A DNA stretch of 64,000 nt from Pseudofabraea citricarpa (lineage: Eukaryota; Ascomycota; Leotiomycetes; Helotiales; Dermateaceae), in assembly GCA_029641185.1 (NCBI GenBank), contig JAPWGK010000006.1, positions 496,001-560,000 on the forward strand. Reading direction: 5' to 3'. Below are positions 1 through 11,527 of the stretch, one piece after another (within the stretch, counting starts at the first letter, position 1; every line of letters begins with the position of its first letter). Below the pieces are notes generated by a model. The model did not search any database. It saw nothing but the letters and a program-made list of their open reading frames with translations, and was not told where the DNA came from. The position numbers and the translations under genes were made by a program.

Positions 1-526
1 CGCCGTTCCTGTACTTACAATACCCCCTTCGCCTTTGTGACTACTGGCTGGACTTGGAAAAGAATGTCTATAGAAAATTACGCTAAACACACAGCCAAAG
101 AAGATCCTTCGAGAATACGGTTGTGAATAGTGGTATTAAAAGTAATGAATATATCGATCATGCTGCTTGAGGAAATTGTGGAAGGAAGTCGGGTGAATCT
201 CTACGTTATCAGGGGAATACAATGAATCACAAGTGGTGTATGTAGTAATAAGTGGTTGAAGAGCCAATCTTGGAAGATGCGACTGCTTCTGAATATTCAC
301 ATCGCTCCTGCCCAAACCCTTCCAGAACAGCATTTGGCAAAGGAGCTCCCACTTGATAGTTGATGATCTTCATCGAGCATACATTACTGGCAAAGTAAAT
401 GCAAGACCCTCTCGATAAATGCGCAAATGAAAATATTGCTAACATAGAGTAGGATACTTGCTCTCATCATACACGAACGATACACCATCCCCAGCTCGGC
501 ACAGCCGACCCAGCAGCATTTCCACC
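1..526. other. Left edge without a supported gene
   Basis: No reading frame here shows recognisable protein features. The open frames on the minus strand are short and compositionally random. The last part is the leader of the small gene that starts at 527. Confidence 0.5.
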
Positions 527-763
527 ATGTGCAATCAGATCTTCATCCACAAGGAATGCGGCTGCAAAATCCCCACCCCGAGCATCTACAAGTGCAAGAA
601 AAAAGAAATCAGCAACACCTGTTCACAAACGACAATATTTCCTGTACACGAGAAAGGGAAATGCCAAATTTGTCTATCCATAGCCAAACATGGATTGGAT
701 GGAAGCGGGTATGATGGATCGAGACGACGATTGAGGGCTTTGGATGATTATGAGAAGTGCTAG
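527..763 (+). CDS. Small Cys-rich hypothetical protein, 78 aa
   Basis: This intronless frame gives 78 aa. The start MCNQIF was preferred over an in-frame start at 458 because the segment before it is low-complexity Ser/Pro/Thr, while a Cys pattern begins right after it. Six cysteines lie in the first 60 residues (C2, C11, C13, C22, C31, C46) followed by a pair spaced C-x2-C, and the chain ends in a basic/acidic tail with a final Cys. The motif MCNQ...CGC resembles short fungal proteins that begin with a Cys-Gly-Cys block, a group with no known function to me. There is no signal peptide, so a secreted effector is unlikely. A zinc-binding microprotein is possible but is inference. A chance open frame cannot be excluded. 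Confidence 0.5.
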   Translation: MCNQIFIHKECGCKIPTPSIYKCKKKEISNTCSQTTIFPVHEKGKCQICLSIAKHGLDGSGYDGSRRRLRALDDYEKC

Positions 764-1780
764 GTGGACTGGGGACTACTGGGCAATGAAGATGGTATTT
801 GGATGTGCCAATTCACTGGAAGGAGTTGTTGTGATGGGGGATGCCGATCTACAACTCTCTTCTTGTGGCCAATGCGGCTATGATGCTATGCAAAAATGGA
901 CTGGAACTTGGCAGACTTAATAAGCTTACTGTGCTCGCACAATAGAAGCTAATTGTAGCATTATTCTCAAGCATCAGAGGGGAGGGCTTGTCTCTGTTTG
1001 CTAGTTCGAGAACATGATAATTAAAGAGAAGAGGATTAATTCTAAAGTCTTTGTTATTGGTGAACTGTATGCATAAAGATGTCGTGAAATTAGCTGACAT
1101 GCTTATTAGAACAAGCAAACTTGTTTGTGTAATGCAACCCGGCCAGGTACTTCCGCTTTCGGGACTCAAAAGTAAACAGATTAAACTTTTGTTTAATATA
1201 AAATATCAAAATATCAAAATCGTAATCATAATCAAAAATATATAAACCACCAAGTTATTGCGAAGAGCGGCCAACTTTTGTTTTCCCACTGTGCATGCGC
1301 TTCGATCATGGCAAACCAATCAAGCGCCCTCTACTGATTCACATCTGACAGTCATTCTCGACTCATGCATTGACTCACTGTACCGAGTCAACAAGACTCC
1401 TTGGCGGTGTGCATGGCATGAAGAGGCAACTTCCACGTCGACCGATGTGAAGAGCAAAGAACAGAGAGCAGACAACGACAGAAAGCAAGATCATTACCGG
1501 TCACGTTGAAGTGCAGCTGCCATCTGCATGTCATTGAGGCAGTGCAAAATCCCCTCCACGTGATTTTAACCCTGAGAACCGAGATTTTCTCGAGGTGGCA
1601 GCCCGCACTTTTGCAACGTCACTTCTCGGGTCCCACCAAGTTGCTGCTGTGAAAACAAACTTGACAGCCGTTTCGACCTTTGACACTGTCATTTGCAGTC
1701 CGTTTACAACGCTGCTTCCTTTCACACCAGCAGCCCCTACACTGCACAGTACCCTCGCGGAAAGCAAGTAACTCGCAATC
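764..1780 (+). promoter_or_regulatory. Intergenic region and eRF1 promoter
   Basis: There is no supported gene here. An AT-rich patch lies at 1185-1245. A CACGTG E-box-type hexamer lies at 1557-1562, about 220 bases before the eRF1 start, and an ACGTCA element lies at about 1616. The final 60 bases are a C/T/A-rich leader typical of fungal housekeeping genes. Confidence 0.45.
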
Positions 1781-3245
1781 ATGTCGGACGCACAGGCGAA
1801 CGAGGCGGAGAAGAACATCGAGATCTGGAAGGTCAAGAAGTTGATCAAGCGCCTCGAAGCTGCGCGCGGAAATGGAACCTCTATGATTTCCCTCATCATT
1901 CGTACGTTTTTTACAGGCGCATCTGCAGAGCAGAAGCTAACAAGAGCCTGCAGCTCCCAAGGACCAAGTTTCCAGGGCCGCAAAGATGTTGGCAGAAGAA
2001 TATGTACGTTGTGTAACACGCCTCAAATTTATATTTTGCTAATGGTTTCATGATTAGGGAACTGCCTCGAACATTAAGTCTCGAGTTAATCGTCAATCCG
2101 TACTGTCTGCCATCACCTCTACCCAACAGCGCCTGAAGCTCTATAACAAAGTTCCTCCCAATGGCTTGGTGGTTTACTGTGGTGAAATCTTGACCTCTGA
2201 GGGCAAGGAACGAAAAGTCAATATCGATTTCGAGCCCTTCAAGCCCATCAACACCTCCCTATACCTTTGCGACAACAAGTTCCATACCGAGGCATTGGCT
2301 GAGCTATTGGAGTCGGATCAGAAGTTTGGTTTCATTATCATGGATGGTAACGGGGCCTTGTTTGGAACTTTGAGCGGAAACACCCGAGACGTTGTTCACA
2401 AGTTCTCTGTTGATCTCCCAAAGAAGCACGGTCGTGGTGGACAATCTGCTCTGCGTTTTGCTCGTCTTCGTGAGGAGAAGCGTCACAACTATGTTCGTAA
2501 GGTTGCCGAACTGGCGGTCCAGAACTTTATTACTGCCGACAAGGTCAACGTGGCAGGTATTATTCTTGCTGGTTCCGCAGATTTCAAGAACGACCTCAAC
2601 CAGTCAGATCTTTTTGACAACCGTCTTCAGACCAAGGTCATTAAGGTTGTTGATGTTTCCTATGGCGGAGAGAACGGTTTCAACCAGGCGATCGAATTGT
2701 CAGCTGAGACTTTGAGCAACGTCAAATTTATTCAGGAGAAGAAGTTGATTGGAAAGTACTTTAACGAGATCAGCCAAGACAGTGGTCTCATCTGTTATGG
2801 AGTTGAGGATACCTTGAAAGCGTTGGAGCTTGGTGCCGTTGAGACTCTTATTGTCTTTGAGAACCTTGAAATCAACCGTTGGGTCCTCAAGGATGTCAAC
2901 GGCAACCAAATTATCCTTCATACCACCAAGCAATCCGAGGCTTCAAACAGGGAGCAATTCATGGATAGAGAAACAGGACAAGAAATGGAAGTGGTCCAAA
3001 GCGAATCCTTCCTTGAGTGGATCGCCGAGAAATACAAAGACTTCGGAGCCGCTCTTGAGTTTGTTTCGGATCGATCGAGTGAGGGCAACCAGTTTGTCAA
3101 GGGCTTTGGTGGTATTGGTGGCCTTCTCCGATACAAGGTCAACTTTGAACAGTTGGCTGAAGTTGACGACGATGACGATTACTATGACGGTATGTTTTTT
3201 CTCGTGTAGTTCTGTTGAGTGGAAACTAACGCATGAACAGATTGA
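1781..3245 (+). CDS. SUP45: Eukaryotic peptide chain release factor eRF1
   Basis: eRF1 recognises all three stop codons in the ribosomal A site and, with eRF3, triggers release of the finished protein. The exons are 1781-1901, 1954-2003, 2058-3189 and 3241-3245, giving 435 aa, the usual family length. The stop-codon recognition motifs NIKS (residues 62-65) and YLCDNKF (126-132) are in domain 1. The GGQ motif that promotes peptidyl-tRNA hydrolysis is at 184-186. Domain 3, which binds eRF3, ends in an acidic Asp/Tyr tail. The last exon is only five bases long (it completes an Asp codon and gives TGA), so the intact tail needs the 51-nt final intron to be removed. Without splicing the frame reads on to a different tail ending in FFLV. 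Branch sites of the CTAAC type are visible in the introns. The gene is certain; only the tiny terminal exon rests on splice-site reading. Confidence 0.97.
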
Positions 3246-4460
3246 CAGCTCAATGATCTCGCATTGAGCGAGCCACCAGCTCCAAGTAAGCCGTCATCAC
3301 CAGATCTGCCACCCCGCCCAAGTGCTGTGCAGCAGGCCAAGAAGCAATCCGCAGTTGCGGTTGGTTATGGATCGAAAGGGAACGTCGTTCGACCAAGCCC
3401 GCTTCGATCCATGATGACGGCCAATTAAGTTGGTTACGCAAGGTCAATGGTAAGAATTTAGCCACTAAACAAGTTCCGGCACTTACTAAGCTTGTCAGTA
3501 AGGAACCCTCGAATTTTATGGTAGGAGATGAAGTGTTCCCTGCGGATGTGGAAGGGGAGAAAAAGTGCTTTATGGACAGATTGCCTGCTACCAAGGTGTT
3601 ATCGGGAGCGTGGTCAGCCTTTGAATTCTAGTCTGGTGGTTCTTAGTGATAGCGGGTTTTGTTGAAAACTTGTATATCATTAGAAGAGAGAATTTGAACT
3701 CCCAGCTTCCAGAATTCCAAGGAGAAATGCATTCGCCATGACACCAGAGCTAAAAGACATCTAAATAATGGTGAAGGTGGGCATTATTTCATGCGTGCGT
3801 GGAATAAAAATATAGTCACCGTGCAATATACCTCATCTGCATGAATGTCCGGAATACTTCGTCACAATATGGCTTCAGGAATTTTTAGGTTTTATCTCTT
3901 GAGCAGTTCTTCTTCCCATGTATATAAGGTATTTGTGATGAGCGAATAAGGCAAATGAACTAAGTTGTTGTCACTTGACCTTGTGGCAGTGTTGCAGAAA
4001 CATGCCTGGTTGCAGATTCTAACAGTCAAGAAAGTATTATACCTGGTCTAGTTTTCCTCGAAGAGAGATCAGCTCAGCTCTTGGATACATACCAGACGTA
4101 TGGATCCAAACCGTTCAAGCATACTGGGAGCCAAGCTTGCTTTTGCTACTAAATTAGCAGGTAGTTCTCAATACGCAGGTAAATATTCACTCTGCAGTCG
4201 ACCAATTGAAGGTGCATTCAGAAGATTGGTAGGATTATTTGATTTCCTTTCTCTTGTTTGTTGAGGTGTGCCTCTTCCTACATACAGGTACTTGTTGTAC
4301 AGAGAAGATAGAGGAGACCCATGCATGATATACACCCGAATCGAATAAAGCAACCCGGCGCAGTTCAATGCTGCGTGGTATTCTACATCACATCACATAT
4401 CCTACACTCAGCTCCTTCTTTCTAACTTCTTTTCTTCTCTCCTTCCCGTCACTCCCATCT
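3246..4460. other. Convergent 3' intergenic region
   Basis: This lies between the 3' ends of eRF1 (plus) and uL13m (minus). It is AT-rich and has no credible coding frame. The frames on either strand are under 115 aa and match nothing I recognise. It presumably holds both 3' UTRs and terminators. Confidence 0.5.
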
Positions 4461-5083
4461 TCATAAATTCTTCTCCTTGACCAGCGCCTCGATTCCCTCC
4501 TGCGCAGGCGGCCACTCCGCAACCATCCTCTTGCCGTTGAAGCACATAATATTATGTTTGTACGGGTGCGCATCACCCTCGAAAGCCTTGAGCCTAGCCA
4601 GGCGATCATCCCTCAGTCGGTTCTTGGGCAGCATGCCACTGACGGCCTTCCGCAGGACCTCAGCACCACCGAACTTGGACATCAGCTGGTCCATGCTGAT
4701 CTGCTTGAGGCTTCCGGGCCGCGTGTTGTGGCGGTAGTATTGTTTCTGCCAGCGCTTCTTGCCCGTCGTGTGCAGCTCGCTGCAGTTCGTCACCACCACG
4801 TAGTCGCCGCAGTCCGTCGACGGGTCCCAGATCGGCTTGTGCTTGCCCATCAGCAGGTTCGCTATCCGTGATGCCAGCCGCCCCAGCGGCGGTGGGGTGA
4901 TCTCTTCTGATGACGGCGATGGGATCGGCCTGATTGTTGAGAGGGCATGGTGAGGTGTACTGGCCGAGACGTGATGCCAGGCGCGGGAGTAGGCCAGCTT
5001 GGTCTGGTAGGGAGAGAGGATGTTAGCTAGAAAACCGAGAGCAATTGAGAGGGCGGTCGTACTATTCCATTGGTTTGTGACAT
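4461..5083 (-). CDS. MRPL23: Mitochondrial large-subunit ribosomal protein uL13m
   Basis: This is the mitochondrial L13 family protein, a structural part of the mitoribosomal large subunit (yeast MRPL23). It carries the family blocks LAYSRAWHHV, LGRLASRIA, HKPIWDPSTDCGDYVVV, GKKRWQKQYYRH and AVSGMLPKNRLRDDRL. The annotated start gives MSQTNGI in exon 1 (5083-5063). A 59-nt intron (5062-5004, with a CTAAC branch) then joins to TKLAYSRAW in exon 2. A longer unspliced frame opens upstream to 5342, but its N-terminal half is not L13-like, so I reject that start. Between HHVSA and EITPPPLGRL there is a 54-nt stretch in frame that begins GTACAC and ends TCAG. It may be a second intron, since most L13m proteins lack this Ser/Pro-rich insert. 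The gene diverges from CCS1. Confidence 0.9.
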
Positions 5084-5437
5084 CTTGACCGGTCGCAGCC
5101 GTGGATCGATCGAGATGTGAGTACGAACAAAAGGACAGCCTTTCCAGTCGTTGCTGTGCTGCTGCTACATGTACGTCGAGGTTGAGTATCGTGAATTTTG
5201 GTGCCAAGGTCGGCAAATTGATTTCGCGGATCCGGGCATCTCTCAATAGGTGCGGAGTCACGAGAGTGCCCGATTTCAAAGCGCCCCACTCCATGACAAT
5301 TGACTTGTATAGTTTCTCCAGCATTTCTTCACTCACCCTCAATGGTTTTATAGCATTTACTTGAGCACTGCACTGGTTTCCTGTTACAAAATTTCACAAG
5401 AAACATTTGATCAACCTCTTAGAAAACTACCGCAAGC
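5084..5437. promoter_or_regulatory. Divergent promoter, uL13m / CCS1
   Basis: Only 354 bases separate the two start codons, so the minus-strand mitoribosomal gene and the plus-strand copper chaperone must share regulatory DNA. An open frame on the minus strand crosses most of it but is not conserved-looking protein. No clear TATA box was recognised. Confidence 0.55.
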
Positions 5438-6374
5438 ATGGCCATTACTACTCCATTTCAGGTCTGTATCCGAATATCGGAAGTCACATGTAAGAGACTG
5501 ACAGGTATATCAAGACTCTTTTTGCGGTTCCAATGACCTGCGAGAGCTGTGTCAAGGATATCTCGGAATCACTTTATAAATTGAGCGGTGTTCAAAAAGT
5601 CGAGGCAAACTTGAAGGACCAGCTTGTTAGCATTGAAGGGACGGGTCAGTGACACTTTCTGGCATCAAGACATGCCAGTTTTGAAGTCAATACAACGTTT
5701 AAGCTTATGGCACTGACTCATAGTTAGCTGCACCGTCGGCGATTGTGGCAGCTCTTCAATCGACTGGGCGTGATGCGATTCTGCGGGGTTCGGGTGGTTC
5801 AGACAGTAAGTCCATATATGACTTATATGGCTTCAAAGAGCATTATGCTAAGTGAACCATAGGCTCGGCAGTCTGCATTCTTGAGACACACTCAACCAAG
5901 GTCTCGGATAAGGTTATGGGTTTAGCACGTATGGTGCAGATTGCTCCAAATCTCACCATCGTCGACCTTACTATCCGCGGCCTCACGCCGGGCACATATT
6001 GGGCTACGGTGCGGCAGACAGGTGATATTTCACAAGGTGCGGTATCTACAGGAGCCATCTGGAGAGATGTAAATCAGGAGAAGGAGAAGACCAGGCCAAG
6101 AGGGTTTTTTGGAACGGTTGAGATTGGCAAAACTGGCATGGGCACCGTGTTCCTTGATAAGCCTATTCAGATCTGGGAGATGATTGGCAGGGGGATGGTC
6201 ATTTCGAGACAACATGATGGAGAATCAAGATTTGACAAGAACGACGAGGATACTCTGGTTGGTGTGATCGCGCGGAGTGCAGGAGTCTGGGATAATGATA
6301 AGACCGTGTGTTCATGTTCGGGGAAGACGCTCTGGGAGGAACGAAAGGACGAGGTACAGAAGGGTATGCTCTGA
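5438..6374 (+). CDS. CCS1: Copper chaperone for superoxide dismutase
   Basis: CCS1 hands copper to Cu/Zn superoxide dismutase and forms its disulfide, in the cytosol and the mitochondrial intermembrane space. The exons are 5438-5461, 5515-5644, 5728-5805 and 5863-6374, giving 247 aa. Domain 1 is Atx1-like, with the copper site MTCESC (C17, C20). Domain 2 is SOD-like, with GDISQGAVSTG and the remnant of the SOD fold, but it lacks the full set of copper histidines, as expected for the chaperone. Domain 3 near the C-terminus carries the C-S-C copper-transfer motif (C227, C229) followed by GKTLWEERK, which is typical of fungal CCS. The first exon is just eight codons (MAITTPFQ). The acceptor at CAAG/ACT was chosen because it restores QTLFAVPMTC; the nearer ACAG acceptor shifts the frame. 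Confidence 0.95.
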
Positions 6375-8133
6375 ACAGTTCGTTATGAAATGATTTTCGA
6401 GATTTGTGGGCTGTTCAAAGGCTTGATTTTGACCATGATGGCATGACCGTCAGCAGATTCTTTACCAACTAGGAAATGTTGAGGAAAGGCCCCAGGCTTC
6501 GATGATCGTCCCATATCGGTACTTGTGAAACATCTTGCCATGCAATTTCAGCCTTGGGTCACTTAGACGCCAGGGAGTTCGCCTAAGCCGGGTTTTTGGG
6601 GAATGTTTTTTCAGTTGGCACGAGAAACTGAGTCACTACAGTAACACTATGGCCCACATCATCTTGTACGGTAGGATTTTGGCACGGATTCGCGGCAAGG
6701 CACTTTAGATGAGAGCATAACGGACGTTCTTTCAAGAGAATCCTGTTGTTGGCGTAGAAGGTTTGACTTGAATCATCAAAGAGTTGACTCGACGATATTT
6801 GACGATCGTCCCATGTTGGGCAAGTAGCTGTCAAACGTCAGATTATCATGCGTTTCCGCTGAACGTCTCGAGTGCCTGCAGCTCGACGAGGTCGCTTCAC
6901 TTCCGGTTGCGTAGTGCCAGTGCGTCGACAGAACCACAGAACCACAGATCTCGAGAATCAGGATGACATCCGAACAGCAGGGCTCTCTCTGCCCCACCTT
7001 GGGAACTTGCCGTCCCGCAACCACGGTGGCATTGGCTGACGAGAAAACAGAGATAAAGTTGAGACGACGAGGCTGCGTGCTGTGTAGCCCGTGCTGGGGA
7101 TGCCATGTGCTCCTGTTTTGACAAAGCAGACAAGCCTTTGCAGACATCATCATGCAGACGATGGGTCCTTGTGGTGACAGCAGCGGGACGGCCAGGTGGA
7201 ATATCACGGTATCGCGGTGATCGACCACTGTTTTCGAAGCATATCTTCTCACATCTTCAAACAGGCTGAGGCGCAAGCGAGTTTCAATCCAGCCTTGCGA
7301 TGTTGCGCTGTCCTCCCCTGAGACGCCAAGCTTCCTGCGCACAGAGGGTGTCCGGATCTGATGGCGGCACATCGAGCTTATACGGTGGGTTTGCACCGTT
7401 TACCAGACCGAATATTTCGGGACGCAGCCTACGTAGTACGTACGCACGTGTGGGCTGGCGATGCTGGCTATGCTGGGGGGGCACGATGCTCGCTGCTCAG
7501 TACTGTGCTCACTGCTCAGTGCTCACAGATACTAGCCACTGCGTCCCACTGCTGCTGCCACCGCCGCCACCATCACCACCACCTGCTCCTCCTCTTCCTC
7601 CCCTCACATCGCCTCCTCGGGGCCCGCCGCACTAGCCCCAGCACCAGCAGCATCCTTCGGGGGTCGTGATGGGTTCGTGAGAAAGCAACATAACATGCGA
7701 GAAGCTCGCGCGGGAGGTGAAGGGGGGCGTATGTTCATCCGAGGGTCAGCTGAGGTTGACGGCCAGACCTGCCCTTCCAAGGCGGGCATCCAAGACTCCA
7801 AGCCCCAAGCCCCGAGAAAGCAATATCACAAAATTGGAGAGTTACAGCCGTCGTGTTAGCAATAGACCAGAAATAATACCACTCAAGATGCACAACTCAC
7901 CAAATTGTGCACGTCCTTGCAGGCCGACGTGGTGAAAAGCACTTTACGCGCCGTGGAAACGTCTGTGGTGACAGAAGGAAGCTCCCCGCCAAACCAATCG
8001 GCTTGAACTGACACGCTTGGAACAATCGCTGCTTTGTGCTGCTGCTGCGAGGAACCGCAGCGCCAGAACTTCGGGCGCCATTGGACTCCGGCATCGACGA
8101 CGTGATCAAAGGATCTGGGGAGTGTACGCCATG

Positions 8134-8178
8134 GGGTGGTGATGGTGGTGACGGTGGTGATGGTGGTAGTGGTGGTTG
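8134..8178. repeat. GGTGGTGAT low-complexity trinucleotide tract
   Basis: An imperfect tandem run of GGT/GAT triplets inside the gene-poor region. It accounts for the Thr-rich tract in the minus-strand open frame there, a sign that this frame is not a real gene. Confidence 0.8.
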
Positions 8179-9155
8179 TAGAAGTTGTAGAAGCGCTGGA
8201 TCTGTTGGATGAGAGCATGTATTTCGTTCTGCACCTCTTGTTGGAGATTGGATCATGAGTTGGTAGTTGGGTACCCAGTGGCTGGTTGGTTGGATGCAGT
8301 GATTCTGTCCACGACGTCGTACACCACTTACTTCCAGTGCTCTCTCTCGCCCACCCGTCGGTACAGTATGGGAATCGTGGAATCTCGAAATAGTGCACTT
8401 GGGCACTCGGGTCGTGTTGGTGGCTTGGACCTCCCTGTCGCCAACCCGAGTAAGTGAGAAGGAGAAAGAGAGAAGAACATCGTCCGCTCTATTCACAACA
8501 TGCACTAAACCACACTGGTGACATACTACTCTATCGTCCTCCTTCCTTCCTTCCCGTCCGTCGTTTACAAAGCCCTTGTTCGGGAACACTGGAAACTCTT
8601 TTGACTTTCTCCTCCTCCGCCAGATCGTTTAGCCAACTGTCAGATCTTCTGCTCCTCAAGCTTCAACCCCGTCCCCTTCCGTTCTTCAGACTCCGTCCAG
8701 CGATTATCTCCTACAGGCTACACCACCACCGCAGACATCTTGAGGCAGCGTGAGACACTCTAGCCTCGTCCTCGTCCTCCCCCCCGGCCCCTTGACCAAC
8801 GGCTCTTTCGTACCGTGGCCATCAGAGATTCAGAGCCCGGACGTATTACAAGCCTTTTACCAATTGCACGCATTATTTCTGTATCCTGTGCATGAAGGGC
8901 TCCACTCTAGCTTGGACGCAGGGCCCGCTCCAATTCGATCTTGTCGTAGGCGCTGGACCGCTTGATTCGTGGTCTAACCCTTCAACCCTCCACTCATTTT
9001 ATTCAGCGACCGACAAATCTTGCAAGTCCATCCATCTTCCAGCCCTTTTCTCCAGTACTCCGGTGCGATTATTCGGCTCGTTCCTGACCTGACTTTACCA
9101 TCCCTCTTTCCACCTCTGTCAGTCTTTCCGATCCCTCACTTCCAACAACGCAACA

Positions 9156-9178
9156 ACACACACACACACACACACACC
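9156..9178. repeat. CA dinucleotide microsatellite
   Basis: An uninterrupted run of about eleven CA units in the presumed noxR leader, about 440 bases before the start codon. It is likely polymorphic between strains. Confidence 0.9.
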
Positions 9179-9577
9179 AATACAATAAACTCGATCCTGC
9201 ACACCATCAACCACACGCTCTTTCCGGCAACCGCCACTCAACCTGCATACACCTACAGCCGGTTCCTGATAATCTCTACCAGTTATATTAATAGCGTCCC
9301 TTGACCCCTCTTCGAAGCGACACACCACCACCGCCCCAGCCCAACCACTTTGATTTTGCACCACACGAAGAAGACTCGAGAGATTATCTGCAGATTTGCG
9401 AAGGGCGTCACAGAGGACAGTTTGAGCCAGGAGTTAGAATCTACCATCGTCGGAGGATCATTGCGCAGAGAAGGGAAAGGGCTGAGCCGGCACTCGACGA
9501 ATTTCTGTGTTCCACACCGACAGAAGGCTGGTCGCTCACGAGGCGACCAGCGACGGATTTACTCCAGTAAACAGGAT

Positions 9578-9596
9578 AGAGAGAGAGAGAGAGAGA
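9578..9596. repeat. GA dinucleotide microsatellite
   Basis: A run of about nine AG units ending 20 bases before the noxR start codon, probably inside the 5' UTR. Confidence 0.9.
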
Positions 9597-9616
9597 CTTG
9601 ATCGCAAACCTTCAAT

Positions 9617-11527
9617 ATGTCTTTGAAGCAGGTAAGTTGGCTCTAAGTGCAGATCAGAGAATAGACTTCGTGGCTGGAAACTTACAATGACCTTCAGGAA
9701 ATCGAGACATGGGTGGCAGCTTTGGGCTTTTACGACAACAACGAATTTGATGAAGCGTTGAAGGAATTTGATGGAATCGCAGATACATCCAAGATCTTGT
9801 TCAATTGCGGTGTAATCCATGCCACTCTGGGAGAGCATGAGAAGGCGGTTCGTATTTGTACATCGTTTACACACGCGCAACTCTAATTATGTCTCCAGGT
9901 CGAATGTTATCAGAAAGCCGTCCGGCTAGATCAGTATCTCGCCGTAGCATATTTTCAACAGGGCGTTTCGAATTTCTTGGTTGGAGATTTTGAGGAGGCA
10001 TTGGCGAATTTCAACGATACGCTACTCTATCTGAGAGGAAATAACATGATCGACTATGCTCAACTTGGTCTCATGTTCAAGCTCTATTCCTGCGAGGTTC
10101 TCTTTAACAGAGGTCTATGTTACATTTATCTTCAACAAAAAGATGCTGGAATGCAGGATTTTTCCTTTGCTGTCAAGGAAAAGGTTGTTGAAGACCACAA
10201 CGTCATTGATGAAGCGATCCGTGAAGAGGCAGAGGTAGGTTTTACTCTGCTATCATTGTGTTCTCGTTGCTAACCGTTATTAAGGGCTACACAGTCTTCT
10301 CCATTCCCGTGGGCGTGGTATACCGACCCAATCAGGCAAAAGTCAAGAACTTGAAAACGAAGGATTATTTGGGCAAAGCGCGTCTCGTTGCTGCTTCAGA
10401 CAGAAACAACGCTTTCACAGGATTCGCTGGATCGGAGATCAAGAATGTAAGTCATCATAATGTGTTCTGGTATGACTTGTGTCACTGACCGTTTCAGGCG
10501 GGGAAGACGGATGTCAAGGATGACAGACCAACGGAAAACCTGTCCTATGCTGCTACCAATCTTGTCAAGCCGGGTCTTCAGAGCAAAAGACAACAGTCCG
10601 AACCCCCGAATCTCGGTCGTGGTACGTTCCCACCGACTCCGCCTCCTGAGAGCGAGAAGTCTTCCGCTTCAGGGTCGGGGTCATCCATGAGCCGAGGAGC
10701 TTCTGTTCGCAATGGGCCAAAGCCGATGCCAGCGAAGCTGAACATCGATAAGGCTCGTCCTAATGAGCGCTATGAGGTTCGTGATGATAGAAGCCCGCCA
10801 CAACAGAGGATGGGAAATACACGCACAGCATCCGAGCCCCGTGGACCACCTTCTAGATCGAACACTTACGCAGGGAGAGATAGAGATCAGTCTAGAGGGC
10901 CACAAAGAAGACCCGAACCAAGAAGGAGGGCCTCGGACGAAGACGAAGATGCCTATCCGGATGAGCTTTACGATATGTACAGCAACAACAGCGGTAACCG
11001 AAACTCCCGTGGTAACCGATCCAACGGAGGAAGTAGGAAGAACCAACCGAGGTACATTGAAGAGGAAGATGATTATGCTAGCGAGTATGACGACGGATCC
11101 TTCGATGAGAACGACTTCGAGATGATTCAGAAGGCCAATCCTCCGCCAAGATCCCGTGCCTCGTCCGGTCGTGGTCAATCACGCAAACCAGATATCCGGA
11201 AAATCCGTGTTAAGGTTCATGCTGAAGACGTACGTTATATTATGATTGGAGCCGCTGTTGAATTTCCCGACCTGGTCGACCGGATAAGAGAGAAATTTGG
11301 TCTACGAAAGCGTTTCAAGATCAAGGTCCGCGATGAGGACATGCCAAATGGTGATATGATCACCATGGGAGACCAGGACGATTTGGACATGGTTCTCATG
11401 AGTGTCAAATCCACAGCGAGAAAAGAACGTGCGGATATGGGGAAGATGGAGGTAAGTTTTCCAAGTATTTCCGAAAATTGAAAATATACTAATACGTGTT
11501 CTCTAGATTTGGGTTGTAGAAGTATAG
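9617..11527 (+). CDS. noxR: NADPH oxidase regulator NoxR (p67phox-like)
   Basis: NoxR is the cytosolic activator of the fungal NADPH oxidases NoxA and NoxB. With Rac it drives superoxide production for polarised growth, sexual development and, in plant-associated species, infection. The exons are 9617-9631, 9698-9847, 9899-10234, 10285-10446, 10498-11451 and 11507-11527, giving 545 aa. Residues 1 to about 165 hold tetratricopeptide repeats (the ILFNCGVIHATLGEHEKA type). The activation segment with GYTVFSIPVGVVYRP follows. The middle is low-complexity and rich in Arg/Ser/Pro/Asp. A PB1 domain lies at about 456-535, with the basic KIRVKV strand and the acidic OPCA-like MGDQDDLDMV. As in other fungal NoxR proteins there is no SH3 domain. 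The first exon has five codons and the last has six plus the stop. The branch site TACTAAT is visible in the last intron. No nox oxidase gene lies in this window. Confidence 0.93.

Larger units (their letters stand above)
6375..9616. promoter_or_regulatory. Long gene-poor region upstream of noxR
   Basis: This 3.2-kb stretch has no supported gene. Open frames of up to 230 codons occur on the minus strand (6776-7396, 7897-8589), but they are low-complexity and look like chance. It contains several simple-sequence tracts: a CCACCG/CCTCCT run at about 7555-7625, a GGTGGTGAT run at 8134-8178, a CA run at about 9157-9178 and a GA run at 9578-9596. From about 8500 on the DNA is strongly pyrimidine-rich, which fits a long noxR promoter and 5' leader, perhaps with small upstream frames. 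A non-coding transcript cannot be judged from sequence alone. Confidence 0.4.

Noticed and set aside
1531..2019. 162-codon minus-strand frame over the eRF1 start
   Set aside because: It is antisense to the first eRF1 exons, whose reading is certain.
5084..5342. Longer N-terminus for uL13m from an upstream ATG
   Set aside because: The added residues are unlike L13. Splicing from MSQTNGI restores the family N-terminus, and the longer frame runs into the CCS1 promoter.
6776..7396. 206-codon minus-strand frame
   Set aside because: The amino-acid pattern is random, there are no domains, and no plausible introns extend it. It sits in a GC-varied gene-poor region.
7897..8589. 230-codon minus-strand frame
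   Set aside because: A large part is a Thr/Pro tract produced by the GGT/GAT repeat at 8134-8178. No other protein feature is present.
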